64,000 nucleotides of DNA from Moniliophthora roreri (taxonomy: Eukaryota; Basidiomycota; Agaricomycetes; Agaricales; Marasmiaceae), in contig LATX02000165.1 in assembly GCA_001466705.2 (NCBI GenBank), forward strand, positions 124,001 through 188,000. The letters run 5' to 3'. Both the position numbers and the translations under genes were made by a program. Below, piece after piece: positions 33,954-45,820 of this stretch. Position 1 is the first letter of the stretch. Every line of letters begins with the position of its first letter. The notes beneath the pieces were generated by a model that had not been told where the DNA came from, did no database searches, and saw only the letters and a program-made list of their open reading frames with translations.

Positions 33954-34101
33954 CACGTCATGACCAAATTCGGTACCTTTATTATTCCCACCAGTACCTT
34001 TATCATTTCCCCCTTCCCATTCCTTGACCATATTTATTAATCTACAACACACTGCTGAATTGTCATTCTGCCTCTGTGGTTTCACTGCTCTTTGCTCATA
34101 G

Positions 34102-34345
34102 GTGCGTATGTTTATCATTTGGCTGAGCTTGAGATAATAATAATTATCCCTCAGCTACCTCCCGGATACCTGCCTCTCATACAGAATTATCATTCTCCCC
34201 CACTTTGTGTTGATCTGATCCGCTAGGTGCGCACCTTTATTATTTGGCTCAGCTCGAGCTATTAATAATTGTCCCTCGGCTACCTCCTGGATACCACCTG
34301 CCTCTCAGGCTCGCATCGAATTATCATTCTCCCCGAACATTTCTA
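34102..34345. repeat. Tandem duplication of a ~120-base unit
   Basis: Unit 1 (about 34102-34200) and unit 2 (about 34226-34345) share GGTGCGYAYSTTTATYATTTGG, CCCTCRGCTACCTCCYGGATACC and GAATTATCATTCTCCCC. The units differ at many sites, so it is an old duplication. Confidence 0.75.
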
Positions 34346-34782
34346 TCCCGACCACTTTGGCAAATTATAATTCGACCTCATGCTTCCTCGGATTTCAGAT
34401 ATGTTGTGTACAAGTTATTTTTGAATGACACGGAATTATTAGCATTCACATACAGTACCCTGTCCCGGATACCTGTCAAATAATCATTCGACCTCAGCTG
34501 ATACGACAATCCTGGAACTCTTTGCGCACGCTCTCTCATGAATTTTTTCCCCGGCATCCTAAGCCTCACGATCACAAGCAAAACTTCCTTATTTCATCAA
34601 ACCTCACTTCTTGATATCTTAGGTATGCANGCTCATTTCTTGGTTTTTTTTTTTCTCCCGATGCCATTGTTCAACGTGTCCCCGCTGCGAAAGATAGCGT
34701 CATGCTGTCTGGGTGTAGGTGAACGCCTTGCCCATCCTAGGTTCTGTGCTGTTTGTGATGCGTTCGCCATGGTATTTAACTA

Positions 34783-35103
34783 GTGATGTTGGGGGCTCGG
34801 CCCAAGCCCCTGAAGCCAGGCTCACAAATCCGAGCCGAGCTCTAGGGCTTTGACCGGGCTCAGGGCTCGGGCTTGCATTTCTGAAAGCCCAAGCCCGCAG
34901 GTTGGGCCCTAGACGATATGGTCGAAGGTGCAACCCGTGACTGTAGGCAAGTGTTACCCAAAAGCCATGGTCTAAGCCGGACCACTGCCTACAACTCGGG
35001 CTTCTGGTGGCTCAAGGCTCGGGCTCAATGTTTGGTGAGCCTGAGCCCTCTCAAGCCAGGCCTAAGCCCGGGGCTTCGTGCCGAGCCGAGCCCTCAACAT
35101 CAC
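34783..35103. mobile_element. 321-base GGCTCGGGC-rich MITE with TA target duplication
   Basis: Ends GTGATGTTG(GG)GGCTCGGC and GCCGAGCCGAGCCCTCAACATCAC are inverted, with TA outside both (34781-34782, 35104-35105). The interior repeats GGGCTCGGGCTY / AAGCCCGAGCC in both orientations, giving strong hairpin potential and high CpG. Confidence 0.8.
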
Positions 35104-35105
35104 TA

Positions 35106-35361
35106 CATTTAACAATTTGTTTCTGCGCCTCGTCTAGTTGGCGTAGCGAAAATTAGGTTCGCTTTAAGTCCTATGGGGAGTTGCGGTTTGGGTGATAATA
35201 TTCAAGTGTCAAGACCTTTGGTTATCACCGTTGTGGGCTCCCAGGTACTCTCAAGGTTCCTGAAGAACTGGGTAGGTCCGTAGCTCGATACTCCTCGCCG
35301 GGAATTGGGTATTGTGGTGTGTTCTGGGAGGGATGTTGATTTAGGTATTGTTTGGGTACTG
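35106..35361. other. Spacer without recognised gene
   Basis: No gene or repeat recognised. Confidence 0.4.
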
Positions 35362-35568
35362 CATCAGAAAAACCGGAAAGTGCTATAAACTGGCTCCAGG
35401 GTAACCTGGTTATGGCGGACGTGGGGACTATGACTGGTCGTAACGGTTATAATCCACCTGCAGGGTATTATGACCCTTAAAACCAGTCATAACCCCCACA
35501 AATCAGGCTACAACCAGGTTATAATCCCCCTGGAGCTAGGTTATAGCACTTTCTGGTTTTTGCTGATG
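35362..35568. mobile_element. 207-base MITE, TTATAACC type, second copy
   Basis: Ends CATCAGAAAAACCGGAAAGTGC and GCACTTTCTGGTTTTTGCTGATG are inverted. The middle is shared with 22613-22777 (TAATCCACCTGCAGGG, GTCATAACCCCCACAAA), plus about 40 bases not present in that copy. Confidence 0.8.
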
Positions 35569-35649
35569 TTTTTGTGGATGTGAAGCCTCTAGTTGATCTT
35601 CCAGGTGCTCCTGATGTTCTGGGGCACTTGGGATTGGCATGTGTCTGTG

Positions 35650-35666
35650 GGGGGGGGGGGGGGGGN
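35650..35666. other. Poly-G run ending in N
   Basis: A homopolymer run that ends in an ambiguous base. A matching poly-C run with N is at 36208-36221. Both look like sequencing or assembly weak points. Confidence 0.6.
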
Positions 35667-36011
35667 GTTGGGGTTGACGTATGGCCTCATACCGCACTAG
35701 TTTTTGTGGAATCGCAGCGTCCGCAACGACCATCGCAGTTGAGCTGCAATCCACATCGGTGGCAGGTAGTTTGTGATGGCGTGGGATATCTTGTGCAAAG
35801 CCCATCTCTCCTTAAATTTCAATGGCTACCCGCTTCACACCGCCATGGCCACAAGCATTGAGCGTGGCATGAACGACGAATGAGGATGGGCCCATGGGGC
35901 CCATCCTCATATGCCACATAAATCCAACAAGATACCAAATCGGGATATCGCAGGTGTTGTTGGAATGTCTCAGATGTTGTTGGATGATCGAGAGCTACAT
36001 GGTACCACACA

Positions 36012-36207
36012 GGTTGTGGCTCGAATATCTTGTATTCTCAGACCTGTCTCAGATGTGGTGGCTTTCGATCTTGTTTCGCTCCCAGCTTTGACCGATTTTG
36101 ACCAGTTGACCCTCGGAAAAAGTCGCATTACTGTTCCTTTCGATGCGTAACTGCCAGGCCTGTATGCCTGTACGGCGGAAGCAAATTTTTGAGGAAACCT
36201 GGACACC
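36012..36207. repeat. Triplicated segment, copy a
   Basis: CAGGTTGTGGCTCGAATATC, then GTGGCTTTCGATCTTGTTTC and CTCGGAAAAAGTCGC, and GCCAGGCCTGTATG. Copies b (36222) and c (37085) repeat this. A frame (VVARISCILRPVSDVVAFD) is open in copies a and b, so the source may be a gene fragment; family not recognised. Confidence 0.8.
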
Positions 36208-36221
36208 CCCCCCCCCCCCNC

Positions 36222-36700
36222 AGGTTGTGGCTCGAATATCTTGTATTCTCAGACCTGTCTCAGATGTGGTGGCTTTCGATCTTGTTTCGCTCCCAACTTT
36301 GCCGGCTTTGGCCCTCGGAAAAAGTCGCCTTAATATTCCCTTCGACACCTATTAATTGCCAGGCCTGTATGGTGGAAGCAAATTTGTGGAGACCTGGAAC
36401 CCCTCTCAATTTTGGTAACCATTCACAGTTCCCTTTCGGGGTTGTCACCTTATATGGTATCGATAAGATTAGATCGAGAATTTTTATCATTTAATCTAGC
36501 CGCCGGTTTTGAATTGTAGCCCAGCTGAAATCCTTTTACCTGCGAGAATTTTTTCTGTATATTTGAACTGTACTGTAGTCAGTAGGGATGCTAGTGAGCT
36601 AGGGTAGTTACACACAGGGCAAATAGATGGCTGTGCATCAACGTGTAGTGTCGGAAGGGTTGTGAATAGACCAAGATGACGCCTTCAAGGTTTGGTTTCA
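36222..36700. repeat. Triplicated segment, copy b
   Basis: Starts right after the N at 36221 and matches copy a. From about 36265 to 36700 it matches copy c nearly base for base (GATGACGCCTTCAAGG at its end). Confidence 0.85.
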
Positions 36701-37084
36701 CACTGGACGAATGATAATGTGGCATAGGGGTAATATTTGATGGTGCTGTGATAAAGTGTAAGCACAGAATGCGGGAGACATTGAGATGACAGGAATACGC
36801 ACCACAGCCATAGAACACTACACTGCATGACAGAGGAAGGAACATGAAAGGAGGAAGTAAGGATCCAACCGTGGAAAACATCTGTAATGCGACTGCCGAA
36901 TTTGGCATTGCTGGTGTTTCCCACTTATTATTCGCACCCAGGGCGAATTATTATTTGTTCCAAGGCAGGCTTGCAAAAAAGGATGAGAGCAATTATCATT
37001 CATCAAGGCCTTACAACATAGCGGGAACATTATAACGCGTCGGGGTTGCAAAGCTGGGGAGAATGAATAAAGTACTACATGGTA
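36701..37084. other. Spacer between copies b and c
   Basis: No gene recognised. A partial inverted copy of the 78-base repeat lies near 37026-37062. Confidence 0.4.
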
Positions 37085-37480
37085 TGCTGGCTTTCGATCT
37101 TGTTTCGCTCCCAACTTTGCCGGCTTTGGCCCTCGGAAAAAGTCGCCTTAATATTCCCTTCGACACCTATTAATTGCCAGGCCTGTATGGTGGAAGCAAA
37201 TTTGTGGAGACCTGGAACCCCTCTCAATTTTGGTAACCATTCACAGTTCCCTTTCGGGGTTGTCACCTTATATGGTATCGATAAGATTAGATCGAGGATT
37301 TTTATCATTTAATCTAGCTGGGCCCAACTGAAATCCTTTTACCTGCGAGAATTTTTTCTGTATATCTGAGCTATATTGTGGTCAGCGGTGATGCTAGTTA
37401 AATAGACGCCTATGCATCAACGTGGAGTGTCGGAAGGGTTGTGAATAGACCAAGATGACGCCTTCAAGGTCTCGTTCCAC
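37085..37480. repeat. Triplicated segment, copy c
   Basis: Matches 36265-36700 with a few indels (for example about 20 bases around 37318). Distance between copies b and c is about 0.8 kb, so it is a local duplication. Confidence 0.85.
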
Positions 37481-37982
37481 TAAATGGATTTCTGCTTTGG
37501 TCTTGGTTTCAGCGGGTCGTCAGTTGGATTAGAATTTCTATCTACTCTAGTTAGTCTTATAGCTCATACAATACATGTAAATGAATTTATGTGCAGAGAG
37601 GAAAAACGGTCAGAATTACTACCTTAGGTGATAGCTCCGAAAGCTTCCGAAAGGGAACTGAACGATTACCAAAAAAAAAAAGGGAGGGAGGGGGGGGTCC
37701 AGTCTCCTCACAAATTTGCTTCCGTGTACAGGTCGGTGTATCGACAGCTTGCTTCATGCACCAACCAGTGACAGGTCTGTATTCTTTTCGACGCGTAACT
37801 GCGTTACTAACTATCCTCAGCTTGGTGACTATTCTGACCTCGTGAACCGCGAAAGGGGCGACGATGGACGTCGATGGACCTCGGTCCAAGTGTGACCGTG
37901 GGTAATTACTTACGCCACATACGTGGCTGATTTTCCCTCGATAGCTTTTACCGTCTTTCACTTGATTCATACATTCCTGGAG

Positions 37983-39619
37983 ATGGATTCCGAGATATTC
38001 CTCCTAGGTAAGAACGGATCTGTTTGTCTGAAGCAATCACTGACCGTTGGTCTACACACCATGAACCCAAGGCTATGAATATAACGAGGATGCTTATTTC
38101 GATTGGGACATCTTCGATGTAGACAAGCCCCCCGGATACTACCCTATCTATCTGACGCTCTACCTGCGAAGGGGAAAAAAAACTTGGACGATTGAAACGC
38201 CAACGACGACAGTTGGGTTCGACCCTACTGTATTGTGTAGAAAGATGACTGATACCCTTGAAACCGTAGTGTGTTGACTGGTTCTTCTATCACTACGTAC
38301 CTGACTGACATTTATAAGGTTCCTCTTTTACAGACTATCACATTCACCGAAACAGGAACAAGATCGATCTATCTCACTCCAGTGTCAAAGCGTGACTGTC
38401 GTCTAATAAAGGCAAAGAAGCGAGAGAAAAGGAGCCTCCAGAGGTCAAAGATCTGGCTTCCTCTGATTCCAGAGAGCTCGATAGAGTGTATAGAGTGGTA
38501 TTTTTTCCGCTTGATGCTAGGACGTTGGAACGGAAGAGAAGTATGTGAGTCGTCAATTCTGAAATTAGAATTGGTTGACGCCGGTATTCTAACCTTCGCG
38601 TACTCTTGAATCTAGGTGTGTGGCAGGTTCAGAACAAGAAAGGGCCGGATAAGTTGGAGGCGATAATGCGAGGATTGTGGCTTGCCAGAGATGCAGACGT
38701 TTTCTTTACTCCCCTCGGTCATTTGACGCAGGATGATGATATCATTGGCTTCGTATTTGAACCGATACACGGCAGAATGGTTGAATACCGCGATCGTGCT
38801 CTCGTATGTATCCTAAAAGTATCTACTAGAATCTCTGAACTCACTATCTCTCTCCAGGTCTATGAAGCGTTTTACAGATTGAAGCAGCTGAATGTTGCAA
38901 TTTCACCCCTAGGTTTTCCCGAGCATGAAAACGACAGCTTTGGTTTCGAGGAGCAGATCATGATTGCGGACGGAAAAGTGCGCTTTGTCACTGATATGCT
39001 CGGTTTTCTCGTCCCCTGGCACCCAACTCCCGAGGAGATCGAAGAAGGTTCTCTCTTAAACAAGATGTTGCTGGAAAATACGTTTCGAGCGCTGTCCTCT
39101 TTAGGAGCTAATCCTATAACTCCGGTACATCTTAGTTCATATACGTTGATTCATCTCGCCCAAACTCCCAGCCTGGGGGTTATATCTGCTATCTTTTTTA
39201 GCTATCCCCCCGTTTCCTTCCGGCTCGCAGCGGCAGATGATGACCTACAATTACCCTCCCGCAAAAGGAACCGCCGATCAATCTCTCCGCGTAACGCAAA
39301 TGATGACGAGCGTCGGCAGCGGCAGAAAGGAAGGCAAAGCCGCCTCCTGATTGCGTCCGAACGCGATACATCTGACACCCAGAGAATGCGAAGTTATCGT
39401 CGGTCAACAACATCCAGACCCGTAACGATCGCGAATTCCGGGTACAACGACGAGCCATACCGCGACATTGTCGGTGCTATGCACTCGCAGACGACATCCA
39501 CTACCACGAGGCGCTCCAACAAGGCTTCTATAAAGCTCCTGCTGGCCAATGACGACTATGACGATGATTTTGCGAGGTTTAGCGGAGAGTCCAGCAGTCG
39601 ATTCCAGGAATTGGAGTAA
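37983..39619 (+). CDS. Kinase-like protein with basic Ser-rich tail (exons partly uncertain)
   Basis: Exons 37983-38007 and 38072-38268 join in frame (MDSEIFLLGYEYNEDAY..). The middle, 38315-38530, has competing frames; the better one reads EPPEVKDLASSDSRELDRVY and VVFFPLDARTLERKR. Exons from 38616-38803 and 38858 onward give VWQVQNKKGPDKLEAI, IIGFVFEPIHGRMVEYRDRAL, VYEAFYRLKQLNVAI and MIADGKVRFV, the order and spacing of a degenerate kinase-like C-lobe (hinge, helix, then the DGKVRFV strand). I see no HRD or DFG, so activity is doubtful. The tail (RKRNRRSISPRN..) is basic and ends at the stop 39617-39619. An intron after about 39123 is likely. The last 45 bases of the CDS and the 3' flank are duplicated at 41374 onward. 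Confidence 0.5.
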
Positions 39620-40060
39620 TTCACCGTACGTCGCTGGTATACATGTGACCATCTGTCAGTTAACGCTGACCTGATTACAGGATGCACGCCTGAATCTACT
39701 TACGTGAAATTGAAGATCGTTGGATTCCAATAAATTGATTAAAATAAGTGCGTAATGTCAGTTACATAAATATCTTGGGTACCTTACTATCGTTAGTTGG
39801 ACAATGATAGAATATTAGAGGCCGAAAAGTAGGCCAATGCTAAGGATAGTTACTGAATCGGTAAAAGCTTTCTTGGCCAGCATATTTGTTCCAACGTGAG
39901 CAGTAAGGTGGACTGTTGAGCTCTTCACAAGGTAGACGCGGTCACCTATGCAGATATAACGTTATCCTTTTGCTGAACATCACCTCGTAGGCATGATCTG
40001 GCTGTAAATCATCCATCCAGATTGCTAGATACTTGGGAAAGGGGTATTGTTCGATGTTGT
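39575..40060. repeat. Segmental duplication, copy a
   Basis: From GCGGAGAGTCCAGCAGTCGA (last codons of the kinase-like gene) to GTATTGTTCGATGTTGTCGG, repeated at 41374-41862 with few changes and a small extra piece near 41532. Confidence 0.9.
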
Positions 40061-40594
40061 CGGTGTCGGTGTAGCGCAGAAACGGATGATGGAGATGATA
40101 GTGATCCAGAGGATTCCGAGACCCCATGGAATTGTACATTCAAAGTGAGGAGGTTGGGTGCTCCTCGCGGTGCGGGTATGGGTACGGGATCGAGGCCTGG
40201 TTCGGTTATCGTTGGTGGAGCCAATGATGGCGGCGGTAGTGGTGGTAGTGGACCGGGACCGATTAAAGTCAAAGTAGGAACTCTCTCACCGACACCTCAT
40301 CATCCAAAAGTAGTCGCTATGCTCAAAGTACCGTTCCCCTTGCCGGATCTAGAGGTGGAGAAGATGAATGTGAAGAAGTCCGGACTCAATACAACTATCC
40401 ATTCGACGGGCATAAATACGAATGGGAATGGTATGAGCGAGCGCGCATGCGCCTCGTTGGTTTGTTTATTGGGGCTTCAGCCATTCACTGGTACGGGACC
40501 CCAAGTCAATGCTTTGGTATGGTATGGGAGTTTCTTTTCTTGTGTCGAGCTGCCTATAGTACAGGTAAAAAGAATCTCTAAGGCACTTTGTTAG
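40022..40594 (+). CDS. Unrecognised protein fragment, Gly-rich linker and conserved-looking block
   Basis: The frame is open for 190 codons. It includes an acidic segment (ETDDGDDSDPEDSETPW), a Gly-rich linker and a block KVKVGTLSPTPHHPKVVAML followed by KVPFPLPDLEVEKM, which looks like real conserved protein. The first ~13 codons belong to the duplicated segment, and the frame degenerates after about residue 140 (SERACASLVCLLG). Probably the remnant of a gene whose start was replaced by the duplication. I cannot name the family. Confidence 0.4.
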   Translation: MLDTWERGIVRCCRCRCSAETDDGDDSDPEDSETPWNCTFKVRRLGAPRGAGMGTGSRPGSVIVGGANDGGGSGGSGPGPIKVKVGTLSPTPHHPKVVAMLKVPFPLPDLEVEKMNVKKSGLNTTIHSTGINTNGNGMSERACASLVCLLGLQPFTGTGPQVNALVWYGSFFSCVELPIVQVKRISKALC

Positions 40595-41373
40595 GTAAAT
40601 CTTCAACCAAGAAAGAATAAAGCTAACCGAAATAAATTCCCGACGTTGTTCTTGCCTCCATTAGAAAGCGTCTATTCGATTGAATGTCGGTCAAAAGGGG
40701 AGTAAATGTGAGAAGTCAAGAGTAATTTGCGCGTCGAAGTATAAGTATTGGGGTAGAGAAAGGAGCTCGAGGAACGACTCGATTCTGTAAGACTTTAGGG
40801 CAGGTCAACCGGGATGATCGCCCTTTCCACCGGCGCTTGTTCTGATTCAGTACCGTAATGGCCTCTCATCCCAACTCCATCCTTCATACGAACGGCATTA
40901 GCTACGGAAACTCTACGTCTTAAACGTGTCAGTACACTCGGCTTATCTTATCATCGTGCATTAACTGTTCATGGCCATTGGGAGTAAAAAGGCTGGTCGA
41001 AGACTAGCACTCTAACGTGAGCCGTTTCGCGATAAAAGACTTTCCCATCCAATTTATCCTTATGTTGCTCTTCCCTTTTCAGTTTGAAACCGTGCTTTTC
41101 ACGAATAGCATTACTTCTACGGATTCAGCTCATAGTTCGGCGTGAAGCATGCGAGGCCATCCTTTAGGATCTCCTTAGCAGCAGTCGGATACGCGTATGA
41201 GGGGGGGCGGGCCAGGTGCCGGATGCCAATTTTTTAAATATTTAACGTCGTTGACGTCTCGGGCATTTAAACACTGGGGAAACCAGATACATACAACGGC
41301 GTTTAAATACTAATTAAATACTGACATTCTTTTAAGTATAAAATTTGGTAAGCAAAGGACTACTACATGGTTN
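40595..41373. other. Spacer, AT-rich near 41230-41350
   Basis: Has TTTAAATATTTAACG and repeated GGCRTTTAAAYAC words near 41235-41310. It ends at an N (41373) directly before the duplicated segment. No gene seen. Confidence 0.4.
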
Positions 41374-41865
41374 TAGCGGAGAGTCCAGCAGTCGATTCCA
41401 GGAATTGGAGTAATTCACCGTACGTCGCTGGTATACATGTGACCATCTGTCAGTTAACGCTGACCTGATTACAGGATGCACGCCTGAATCTACTTACGTG
41501 AAATTGAAGATCGTTGGATTCCAATAAATTGTAATTTTATTCACGCATTACAGTCAATGTATTTATAGAACCCATGGAATGATAGCATAGTTAGACAATG
41601 ATGGAATATTGGGGGCCGAAAAGTGGGCCAATGCTAAGGATAGTTACTGAATCAGTAAAAGCTTTCTTGGCCAGCCCATTTGTTCCGACATGAGCAGTAA
41701 GCTGGACTGTCGAGCTCTACACAAGGTAGACACGGTTACCTATGCAGATATAACGTTATCCTTTTGCTGAACATCACCTTGTAGGCATGATCTGGCTGTA
41801 AATCATCCATCCAGATTGCTAGATAATGGTGCTTGGGAAAGGAGTATTGTTCGATATTGTCGGTG
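41374..41865. repeat. Segmental duplication, copy b
   Basis: Repeats 39575-40060 beginning immediately after the N at 41373. The coding end is copied, but without the rest of the gene. Confidence 0.9.
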
Positions 41866-43668
41866 TATTAACTGAACGAATGCCAGTGCTGGTCACCGCT
41901 TTTCAGAAGTAGCACTCCTGAAAATCAGTTGTAGATTATAACCAAAAACGTACCATTGTCGCCCTAGAGACCCATCCTGCCCGTATTTAATAGAATGTCC
42001 ATTCCTAAACCGGTAGGTCGACATACTTCCTGGCACCTGCATGCACGAGTTTACTTGGTTTGTTCTCGCGACCGTACTTGCTCGAAACAGCCTGTGTTTG
42101 GTTGAGCTCAATGGGAGAAAAACCCATTGAAAGAGAGTGTAAGCACGCCTGAGAGTACATAAGATAGATTTGGATGATGACTCTAGGTTGGTAAAGGCTG
42201 CACGACGCGCAAGTCCATGGCCAGAGGAAGCGCCCAAGACTCGAGTCACTGAGTCTCGGCCCGGTGTTATGGCTATGATCCAAAATCCCTTGTCTATGCT
42301 TCTCCCCATTTGCCTTTCGAAGTCATCGATTCATTGACGCGACTACCCTTCACATCTAACTCCAGAAATAAGGACTTTCTTGCATGCTCGTTGGTCTCCT
42401 CTGCTTGATTGTGGCCAACACGGAAGCACGTGTGGGACTCTGCCTGCTTTTCAGTCCCAGAAACATATGCAAGCCTTCAGAAACTCATTCAATTATGTTC
42501 CTTCCCGTTCCACCCTCTCCGGTTGGATACATTCAATAGCATACGGATCGATCCTGAGAATCCATGGTTTGCAACATTTCTACGCTGGTGCCCACAATTT
42601 CTCCTTGATCTGACTCGCGTCATGATCAGTCCCTAAATCTCCACCAATATTGCCGAAAGACATCTACACGGAATTTCGCGCCTTAGAGCGGTCACTACGT
42701 GCGTTAAATAGCACGACCATTCCTTCTCCTGATCACTTCTCCGAGCTCCTCTGATCATTAGGGTTGAGATGCCATCATATCAGTCTCGAGGCGACGGAAA
42801 CTTTAGAGCCGGACAAGATCCTTGCGATCCCCTCACTCTGCACGCTCCGAGTGAACTCGTATTCATTTTCACACTTGTTCTGCATGAGGATTCGGATGGC
42901 CAGATTGCGAGATCTCGAATTTGGCGACTCCCCCAAAAGAACATGCGACAATGCTAGCACTCCGTTTTTGCAGCGTCGCGATATCGCGGATATGCCGGGC
43001 TATACCGGAAAGAGCCTTTTGCGATTGAGGTTAACGGTCTTCACCCTCAATACTATCAGTCTTTTTGTTTTTGTTCCTGCCTTCCTGGTCCCGTTCACTT
43101 AAATTCACGGAATCTTTCGATCTGTCAAAGGAAGCATCGGCGCTCAAAGGGATCTCGTGGATAAGACCAGCCCTAATATCCTTATGCCATTATTCACCTT
43201 TGGACGACCACACCCCAGTCTTCTGTCGCTCAAGATACTCACACCTCCCGACGACATGTGGACAGGGTTCTGCAGTGACGCGGTTTCAAAACTGGAAATA
43301 TTGAAATTTACTGTGGTAAATCTCATTAGGGAAGACGATCTTAACGGCAACAGTGTCTGGCCATGAGAGGTGAAGGAGGAGCCGTTTTCGCATGATAGGG
43401 TGCAGGTATATATGAGTTTGCTGAAGGAGAAAATGCCGTGGTGCCAGTCCCGGCAAAGTCTTTAAATCCTCTGTTTGTAATCGACGACTTTTTGCGATGT
43501 ATATTGAGCTTGCATAATGAACCGTTTTCATCTACGCAGACTGAAGTATACCCAAGGAATAAATGAGATTAATGCAAGCTAGTACTACAAGATGACGATG
43601 CTCCTCGTACAGATCCTACCGATACAAAAAAAAAAAAAAAAAGACGTCCATCCGCTCCACACACACTA
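41866..43668. other. Region with decayed coding-like pieces (possible LRR/F-box-type relic)
   Basis: Several plus-strand pieces read like leucine-rich protein in shifting frames (FLRWCPQFLLDLTRV near 42585, HPSLLSLKILTPPDDMW near 43210, AVSKLEILKFTVVNL near 43280). This is the style of fungal F-box/LRR proteins, and an intact one lies just downstream on the other strand. Stops and frameshifts break it. No exon set keeps frame. Confidence 0.3.
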
Positions 43669-45820
43669 TTACGTCTCAAAATCAATCGGTACATCCTTCC
43701 TCTCCAACCAAATCGCATCCTCCGTCCCTAAATCCACTCCTTTCGGACAATCCAACCGTCTCGGCGAAGGAAGTTCCTTCAAATCAACCAAATACATGGT
43801 TCTCCCCTCCGAATCAACACCCACACTTCTGACAACGACGTAATGTTCACCATGCCACCCAATGAAATCCAACGATGGTATCATGCACGGTATACTCCTC
43901 GCCGCAGCATGCCATAACTCTGTCTGTACTTGGAAATCCTTTTCCGACGGTATAAAGTTCGTTTGCGGCCGATGCGACGATGAACACTGTAAATGTAAAA
44001 ACGACAGCGCATGAAAGCGGCTAAAACACATTGCGTACTCGCTCTTAAGAAAAACCCACAGTCAGCAACCAAAAACAAAAAAAATACCACCAAATCAAAA
44101 GCCCAGACTCACCATCGGCTTCTCCGAAACAACCGTAGCGACATTTATAGCCACCATCTCTTTCGGTATCGCTTCTACAAGGTTACCGATAGCCGCTCCA
44201 CTCAAATTCGCAATCCTCACACCGAGAACCCTGAGACTTTCCAATTCAGGTAGAATAGCCAACACCAGCTCCCACGGACAGCTACCCAGATCAAGCCGGC
44301 GCAGCCTGCGTCTGTTCCTGAGGAACTGAGTGACACTTTGGTACAAGGCCAGCTCGTCGTCATGACCGACCAATATGAAACGGAAGGCTTCCAAATGCGG
44401 GAGGAAGGTATGTCTTCCATCGATGATATGATCTGAGCTAAAGACGACGGAGGCAGAAGAGGGCTCGTCGAATATTCCGTGTAGGGTCAAGGAACGTAAA
44501 TTGTGGGCATGAGCGATTCTAGCGAGGACGAGATGGGATATGCGTGTATCGACGAGGTCAAGGTGTGTGAGTTTGCTTATGGTGGGACTTTGGAAAGCGT
44601 TGTCCCAAGAATGGTTTCGTTGTAAATGAGCACCGAGAACGAGATGGGTGAGAGTGTTGGCGTTTCTGTCGAGCACGCTGCGAACCTCGGCCATGTCGGC
44701 GTCACCGTCGTCGTCTTCTGCGCGTAGGGTGAATTTGTGAAGGTTTTGGAAAGAGGATACGCCGACGGCGTCAAAGTGGAAGCCTCTGCGTAGAAATTAG
44801 AAACGGTACATATGAGCAGGAAAGTGGGACCTACATGGAACCTAGACTGAGTAAATGAGAATGAGTGGCTAGGATAAGCTTGACCATGTCAAAACGCAGT
44901 TCAGGGTATCCTATCCACTCGAATTCCTTGAGATTTTTGAAAGCGGGAAGAGCGGTTCGGAATATCCCTTGACGACGAGTGAGAAAGCGGGTGTAACAAT
45001 AGTAGATAAAGAACCGACTAGTCATGAGATCCAACATATCGCCTTCCTCAATGGCCCAATGCAACCTTAAGGACTTGACTGTGCCGGCAAATTTGGGATC
45101 ATCTTTTGCTCGATCGAGGATATCCAAACCACGATTAAGGATTTCTTGATCTTCGCCAAAGTAGAGATCGACGGTATGGAAGATCAAGCGCAAGGCTATA
45201 TCACGGTGGAATGCTGATACGAAAAGCCATGAACGAAGATGGTATTTGGGTATGTGTCTTGCGATTCTGTCCCAAACTTCGGGAGGTGCTCTTTGTGATG
45301 CAGGCTCGACCATGAAATGTATCTTGAAGAAAAAAGAAAAAAATGAGTAAAGGAGTGAAGGGAAAAGAGTGGAACATACGAGCTTGTCTCTTCGGAGATG
45401 TGACTGAACTTCTCGATTCGCAGGTTCCATTTTGAGTACGGCTTGGTAGTCTGGGTGATGCATGATGAGATATGTAGATAAAGTAAAGAGATGGAGAAGA
45501 ACGGACCTTGACTAGCCTTGGCAATCAACTTTTCGCCACTAGCCTTCCTCGCATTGCCTCTGGCCAGTAAGGCTCTAGCAATATCTGCCTTGTCCAAATT
45601 GGGGGTTCTGAGGTATACATCAAAGTAATTCTCGACCTGAGGACCATACCTAGACGCAAAGGTCAATTCAAGGACAACAAAAACAGGAAAAGACGGACTG
45701 TCCAGCCTCAATCAATGCTAACGCAGTATCCAAGAGAAAGTTTGCTTTTTTCGTAGAAGGTAATAGTTGGACTGCGTCAAAAACGGTTGATGTGAGCTCG
45801 TCCTGCGCTGAGGACGACAT
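43669..45820 (-). CDS. F-box protein with N-terminal TPR and C-terminal leucine-rich repeats (Pof3/Dia2-like layout)
   Basis: Predicted SCF ubiquitin-ligase adaptor: the F-box would bind Skp1 and the LRRs a substrate. Six exons keep frame: 45820-45699, 45649-45507, 45450-45380, 45322-44835, 44785-44113 and 44043-43669 (the second donor is accurate to about one base), giving about 623 residues. Residues 1-110 look like TPR helices (AALALIEAGQY-type, ARALLARGNARKASGEKL, YQAVLKMEPANREV). The F-box follows (PPEVWDRIARHIPKYHLRSW), then LRR strands (LRSLTLHGIF, LTHLDLVDTRI, LRRLDLGSCPW, LESLRVLGVRI). TPR plus F-box plus LRR is the domain order of yeast Dia2 and fission yeast Pof3, but the sequence is diverged, so orthology is only possible. 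Introns are 49-69 bases. Confidence 0.8.

Noticed and set aside
35574..35861. Frame reading through the poly-G run
   Set aside because: Contains an N and an artificial Gly run. Not trustworthy as coding sequence.
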